Shown here one piece after another: positions 14,967 through 17,867 of a stretch of DNA of 17,867 nucleotides (positions within the stretch are counted from its first letter, which is position 1; each line of letters opens with the position of its first letter). Under the pieces are notes generated by a model. That model was not told where the DNA came from and made no database searches. It worked only from the letters and a program-made list of their open reading frames with translations. Where the stretch lies: positions 1 through 17,867 of the forward strand of contig USGG01000038.1 of the NCBI GenBank assembly GCA_900554215.1, given 5' to 3'. Source of the stretch: an uncultured Megasphaera sp. GTDB taxonomy: Bacteria > Bacillota > Negativicutes > Veillonellales > Megasphaeraceae. Made by a program: the position numbers and the translations under genes.

Positions 14967-15197
14967 ATGGCACAATTGAATTTTAACATTGAAGACGTAT
15001 GCGGTACGTTGTCGGAAAATAAAGACGGCTGGCGCAAGGAGCTGACCTATATCAGCTGGAACAACCGCGCGCCGAAATTCGACCTTCGCTCGTGGGACCC
15101 GGACTACCAGGCCATGACGAAAGGCATTACGCTGACGAAGGAAGAATTGGAAAAACTGCGCGACGTTTTGAACGAATTGGATTTTGATAAATACTAA
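14967..15197 (+). CDS. YdbC-like protein with PC4 (transcriptional coactivator p15) domain
   Basis: This small 76-residue protein resembles the YdbC/PC4 family, which binds single-stranded DNA or RNA as a dimer through a curved beta-sheet followed by a C-terminal helix. The order seen is a beta-rich part with ELTYISWNNRAPKFDLRSWDPD (about 25-46), a KGITLTKEE turn and the helix EELEKLRDVLNEL (about 58-70). No catalytic residues are expected. The ATG at 14967 is chosen because AGGAGGG (14954-14960) lies 6 nt upstream; open frame further 5' falls in the AT-rich leader. It stands alone between its own promoters and a terminator, so it is probably monocistronic and well expressed. Its nucleic-acid target is unknown. 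Confidence 0.85.
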   Translation: MAQLNFNIEDVCGTLSENKDGWRKELTYISWNNRAPKFDLRSWDPDYQAMTKGITLTKEELEKLRDVLNELDFDKY

Positions 15198-15206
15198 AAA
15201 GGAGTG

Positions 15207-15266
15207 AAGAGTATGCTTTCGACAGTTCCATTATATGAATGCTGAGAAAGCATACTTTTTGTTTTT
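15207..15266 (+). terminator. Intrinsic terminator after the YdbC-like gene
   Basis: GTATGCTTTC (15211-15220) pairs perfectly with GAAAGCATAC (15246-15255), and flanking A/T bases can extend the stem. It is followed by TTTTTGTTTTT (15256-15266). It separates the small gene from the fapR operon. The 25-nt loop holds most of a tiny ORF described separately. Confidence 0.88.
15213..15245 (+). CDS. Possible 10-residue leader peptide inside the terminator hairpin
   Basis: An ATG at 15213 opens a 10-codon frame, MLSTVPLYEC, ending in TGA at 15243-15245. AAAAAGGAG (15196-15204) stands 8 nt upstream and touches the stop codon of the YdbC-like gene, so a ribosome finishing that gene could reinitiate. 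The start codon lies in the 5' arm of the terminator stem and the stop lies one base before the 3' arm. Translation would hold the hairpin open, which suggests read-through control toward fapR. It may equally be chance; no family is recognised and no composition bias toward one amino acid is seen. Confidence 0.25.
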   Translation: MLSTVPLYEC

Positions 15267-15268
15267 GC

Positions 15269-15297
15269 TTGCAAATCTTCAGGAAACATTATATAAT
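15269..15297 (+). promoter_or_regulatory. Promoter of the fapR-plsX-fabH operon
   Basis: TTGCAA (15269-15274, 4/6) and a perfect TATAAT (15292-15297) are spaced by 17 nt. The start point should be near 15304, just upstream of the FapR operator. The -35 box begins immediately after the T-tract of the previous terminator. Confidence 0.75.
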
Positions 15298-15309
15298 CTC
15301 TAGTTGTAT

Positions 15310-15332
15310 GTACTATTAGTACTTGGTCATAA
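15310..15332 (+). promoter_or_regulatory. FapR operator
   Basis: TTAGTACTTGGTCATAA (15316-15332) matches the B. subtilis FapR consensus TTAGTACCWRRTACTAA at 14 of 17 positions. It overlaps GTACTATTAGTAC (15310-15322), an inverted repeat with perfect 6-bp arms. Relative to the predicted start near 15304 the site spans about +7 to +29, where bound FapR would block initiation or escape. The consensus is recalled from B. subtilis. Use as a FapR site here is inference, strongly supported by the adjacent fapR gene. Confidence 0.8.
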
Positions 15333-15351
15333 ATTGCTTAAAGGTGATGAA

Positions 15352-15894
15352 ATGGTTCGTATAGCAAGAGATAAGCGGCATGCCCTGCTGCGCAAGCGAA
15401 TAGAAGAAGATCCCTTCGTGAACGACGAAGAACTGGCGGAGGAATTTTCCGTCAGCGTAGCTACTATCCGCTTGGACCGCATGGCGTTGGGGATTCCGGA
15501 AATGCGCATCCGCATCAAGCAAAAGGCGGAAGCGGCCCAGCCCCGGCAGAAGAATGCAGGCTTTGTAGGCGAACTCGTGGAATGCACCGTTGGACAGAGC
15601 GCGATTTCCATTATGACAGCGACGGAAGATATGGTCGATGAAGCGCATATCGTGCGCTCCCAATGCTTGTATGCTCAGGCCAATTCGCTGGCCCAGGCCG
15701 TGCTGCACCTGCCTGTGGCCATTACGGCCGTAGCTAATATCAAATACAAACAGCCTGTTACCGTAGGCGACAAGCTCGTCGCCGTAGCAGAAGTGATTCG
15801 CCGCCGCGATCAGAAATACTATGTATGGGTGAAAATACGAAAAAATGCGAAGGAAGTATTTCGCACAAAGTTTATCATAGAATCTTTGGAATGA
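15352..15894 (+). CDS. fapR: FapR, malonyl-CoA-responsive repressor of fatty acid and phospholipid synthesis
   Basis: FapR represses lipid-synthesis genes and is released by malonyl-CoA. The 180-residue product (B. subtilis: 188) has an N-terminal helix-turn-helix (about 8-45) with NDEELAEEFSVSVATIRLDR followed by GIPEMRIRIK, very close to the Bacillus protein. After a short linker comes a hot-dog fold effector domain (about 70-178). IVRSQCLYAQANSLA carries the Arg (R102) and Asn (N111) equivalent to the malonyl-CoA ligands R106 and N115 of B. subtilis FapR by alignment from memory. The ATG at 15352 follows AAAGGTGA (15340-15347); an in-frame extension to 15304 runs through the operator and is rejected. 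The gene precedes plsX by 12 nt, and an operator lies in its own promoter region. Confidence 0.95.
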   Translation: MVRIARDKRHALLRKRIEEDPFVNDEELAEEFSVSVATIRLDRMALGIPEMRIRIKQKAEAAQPRQKNAGFVGELVECTVGQSAISIMTATEDMVDEAHIVRSQCLYAQANSLAQAVLHLPVAITAVANIKYKQPVTVGDKLVAVAEVIRRRDQKYYVWVKIRKNAKEVFRTKFIIESLE

Positions 15895-15906
15895 TGGAGC
15901 GTAAGT

Positions 15907-16932
15907 ATGAAAATAGCTGTAGACGCTATGGGCGGCGATTATGCACCGGAAGAAGTGGTGCTGGGCGCGATTGAGGCTGTCAAATCGTATAGCCTGGACG
16001 TCGTCTTAGTAGGGGATACTAATAAAATAGAAGAAGTATTAAACCGGTACGGCGCGAAGGACAATTCGCATTTGTCCATCGTTCACGCCAGCCAGGTCAT
16101 TGATATGGGAGAACATCCGGCTCAGGCAATCCGCAAAAAGAAGGACGCGTCGATTGTCGTGGCAACGCAGCTGGTAAAAGACGGCGCCTGTGACGCCGTC
16201 GTAGCTCCCGGCAGTACGGGAGCCGCCGTTACGGCAGCTCTCCTGGGATTGGGCCGCATTAAGGGCATTGAACGGCCCTGCATTGCGACGCCGATTCCTT
16301 CGAAGAAGGGCATTACGGTCCTTCTCGATTCGGGCGCGAACGCCAACAGCAAGCCGAAGCATTTGGTGGAAGGAGCCATTATGGGCTCGCACTATGCGAA
16401 ATACATCCTGGGCGTAGACAAGCCTGCCGTCGGCCTGCTGAATATCGGCGAGGAAGCGTCGAAGGGGAACGAGCTGGCCCAGGCGACGTATCCGCTGCTG
16501 GAAAAAATGAAGACCATTTCCTTTTACGGCAACGTAGAAGGCCGTGATATTCCGAAAGGGACCGTCGACGTCGTCGTCTGCGACGGCTTCGTGGGCAACG
16601 TCATTTTGAAATTTGGCGAAGGCATGGCCATGTTTATCATCCGCTTGGTAAAGGATACGATCAAGAGCAGCGGATTTATTGCTAAATTAGGAGCCCTGGC
16701 CGTATATCCGGCCCTCCGAACCTTAAAAAAACGTCTTGATTTTACAGAGTACGGCGGCGCGCCTCTTCTCGGCGTAGACGGAAGCTTTATTATCTGCCAT
16801 GGAAGCTCTAAAGCCAAGGCGATTAAAAACGCCATCCGCGTAGCGGGAGAACTGGCGCAGCAGGACGTAGTAGGCCATATTCGCAAAAGTATAGAGGAAG
16901 AAGAGGTAGAACAGTATGATAGTGAAAACTAA
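15907..16932 (+). CDS. plsX: Phosphate acyltransferase PlsX
   Basis: PlsX converts acyl-ACP and phosphate to acyl-phosphate, the acyl donor used by PlsY in the first step of phospholipid synthesis. It is a peripheral membrane protein. The 341-residue length is standard. The N-terminus MKIAVDAMGGDYAPEEVV is diagnostic. VVAPGSTGAAVTAALLGLGRI, LLDSGANANSKPKHLVEGA, LLNIGEEASKGNELAQ and VVCDGFVGNVILKFGEG are conserved blocks, and the C-terminal EYGGAPLLGVDG is typical. GGAG at 15896-15899 is 7 nt before the ATG. The gene lies between fapR and fabH and overlaps fabH by 17 nt, the arrangement expected of a FapR-controlled lipid operon. Confidence 0.97.
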   Translation: MKIAVDAMGGDYAPEEVVLGAIEAVKSYSLDVVLVGDTNKIEEVLNRYGAKDNSHLSIVHASQVIDMGEHPAQAIRKKKDASIVVATQLVKDGACDAVVAPGSTGAAVTAALLGLGRIKGIERPCIATPIPSKKGITVLLDSGANANSKPKHLVEGAIMGSHYAKYILGVDKPAVGLLNIGEEASKGNELAQATYPLLEKMKTISFYGNVEGRDIPKGTVDVVVCDGFVGNVILKFGEGMAMFIIRLVKDTIKSSGFIAKLGALAVYPALRTLKKRLDFTEYGGAPLLGVDGSFIICHGSSKAKAIKNAIRVAGELAQQDVVGHIRKSIEEEEVEQYDSEN

Positions 16933-17867
16933 TCCGGCCGGCATATTGGGAACAGGCCATTACGTTCCCGATAGAGTCGTGACGAATGCCGATTTAGAAA
17001 AAATCGTAGACACGTCAGACGAATGGATTCGGGAGCGGACGGGTATCCGCGAACGGCACTTTGCGCCGGAAGGCGTCAACACGTCCGATATGTGTACTAT
17101 CGCTGCCAGACAGGCCATGGAAATGGCCGGCATTACGGCGGAACAGCTGGATATGATTATCGTCTGCACGCTGACGCCGGACATGACGATTCCGTCGACG
17201 GCCTGCATCGTGCAGAAGAACCTCGGTGCCGTCAACGCCGCCGTTTTCGATCTGTACGCCGCCTGCTCGGGCTTTGCCTACGGAGCGATTACGGCGTCCC
17301 AGTATATTGAAAGCGGTATGTGCAAGTATGTCCTGGTCATCGGCGCGGAAATCCTCAGCCGCTTTATGGATATGACAGATCGCAACACCTGTGTATTGTT
17401 CGGCGATGGGGCCGGCGCGGCCGTATTAGGGCCTGTAGAACAAGGCTACGGCATTTTAGGTGCCGACATGGGAGCCGACGGCAACGGCGGCCAGTACCTG
17501 AATATTCCGTCCAGCGGCGTTGCTATCCTGCCGACGGACGAAGCGCGGGAAAAGCACCTGACCTATATTAAGATGGACGGCAAGGAAGTGTATAAATTTG
17601 CCGTCAAGGTTATGGGCAAGACGGCGGAAAAGGCCTTGGAACGGGCTGGCTTGTCTCATGAAGACATCGACCTTCTCGTGCCTCATCAGGCCAATATCCG
17701 CATCATTACATCGGCGGCTAAACGGCTTCACCTGCCGATGGAAAAGGTGTTTGTCAACATAGATAAGTATGCCAATACGTCAGGAGCATCCATTCCCATC
17801 GCTCTTGACGAAGCGAACCGCCACTTGAACGTCATCTGGAACGACGCTGACCCGCTCTCCGGCGCGA
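16916..17867 (+). CDS. fabH: Beta-ketoacyl-ACP synthase III, FabH (3' end outside window)
   Basis: FabH starts fatty acid synthesis by condensing acetyl-CoA (or a branched acyl-CoA) with malonyl-ACP. The frame is open from the ATG at 16916 to the window end: 317 codons plus one base of an expected ~330. The thiolase-fold protein has the nucleophile C117 in YAACSGF, H257 in VPHQANIRI and N287 in YANTSGAS, the Cys-His-Asn triad of the family. DEWIRERTGI (36-45) and LFGDGAGA (161-168) are also typical. GAGG at 16903-16906 precedes the ATG by 9 nt; a GTG at 16922 is an alternative. The start overlaps plsX by 17 nt. After about residue 300 (near base 17820) the sequence no longer resembles the family C-terminus, which should run toward a GFGxGxTWG motif. 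The other two frames close quickly there, so a simple frameshift does not restore it. Confidence 0.95.
   Translation, partial: MIVKTNPAGILGTGHYVPDRVVTNADLEKIVDTSDEWIRERTGIRERHFAPEGVNTSDMCTIAARQAMEMAGITAEQLDMIIVCTLTPDMTIPSTACIVQKNLGAVNAAVFDLYAACSGFAYGAITASQYIESGMCKYVLVIGAEILSRFMDMTDRNTCVLFGDGAGAAVLGPVEQGYGILGADMGADGNGGQYLNIPSSGVAILPTDEAREKHLTYIKMDGKEVYKFAVKVMGKTAEKALERAGLSHEDIDLLVPHQANIRIITSAAKRLHLPMEKVFVNIDKYANTSGASIPIALDEANRHLNVIWNDADPLSGA

Noticed and set aside
15304..15351. In-frame 5' extension of fapR
   Set aside because: It runs through the FapR operator and starts at about the predicted transcription start. The ATG at 15352 has a ribosome binding site and matches the FapR N-terminus.
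17023..17571. Open frames of 83-95 codons on the + strand near the 3' end
   Set aside because: They are other frames of fabH, whose own frame is open to the window edge and shows the full catalytic triad.
1..17867. CRISPR arrays, tRNA/rRNA genes, insertion sequences, phage genes or defence systems
   Set aside because: None seen. Non-coding space is limited to short gaps, all explained by promoters, terminators and leaders, and every long + strand frame is a recognised chromosomal gene.

Overview
The window carries one strand of tightly packed housekeeping genes, all on the + strand. It reads as a chromosomal piece of a diderm (outer-membrane) Firmicute of the class Negativicutes. Two things support this. 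There is a complete run of lipopolysaccharide (LPS) genes: lipid A, Kdo and Lpt export. Beside it sit Firmicute-type genes and signals: FapR with its operator next to plsX and fabH, a YitT-family membrane protein, a YdbC/PC4-like protein, and strong AGGAGG-type ribosome binding sites. The moderately GC-rich composition and gene set bring Megasphaera-like Veillonellales to mind, but that genus-level guess is from memory only.

Region 1 (1-12154) is the LPS transcription unit, cut at its 5' end: lpxB(partial)-msbA-waaA-lpxK-kdsB-kdsA-kdsD-kdsC-lpxL-lptC-lptA-lptB-lptF/G. Gaps are 0-23 nt and several genes overlap (lpxB/msbA, kdsD/kdsC, lpxL/lptC). The genes cover most of the second half of lipid A synthesis, all four steps making and activating Kdo, transfer of Kdo and an acyl chain to lipid A, flipping by MsbA, and the inner-membrane/periplasmic part of the Lpt bridge. 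LptD and a second LptF/G subunit are not here. A strong intrinsic terminator follows at 12101-12154.

Region 2 (12183-14778) starts at a recognisable promoter and encodes a DUF3084 membrane/coiled-coil protein, a YqgF-like RNase H-fold protein and a YitT-family membrane protein. It is the least understood part of the window.

Region 3 (14779-15266) is a 188-nt intergenic stretch with two tandem promoter candidates, then a 76-residue YdbC/PC4-like gene and an intrinsic terminator. A 10-codon ORF with a good ribosome binding site lies inside that terminator.

Region 4 (15269-17867) is the start of a fatty acid/phospholipid operon: promoter, FapR operator, fapR, plsX and fabH (partial). The layout fits autoregulation by FapR, the malonyl-CoA-responsive repressor. 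The last ~50 nt of the fabH frame stop looking like FabH, which may mean an assembly or contig-end artefact.

No RNA genes, mobile elements, CRISPR arrays or large repeats were seen. Most of the window is recognisable, conserved biology. The points worth a second look are the metal-dependent class of KdsA, the single LptF/G gene, the DUF3084 operon, the FapR operator, the terminator-embedded small ORF and the fabH tail.
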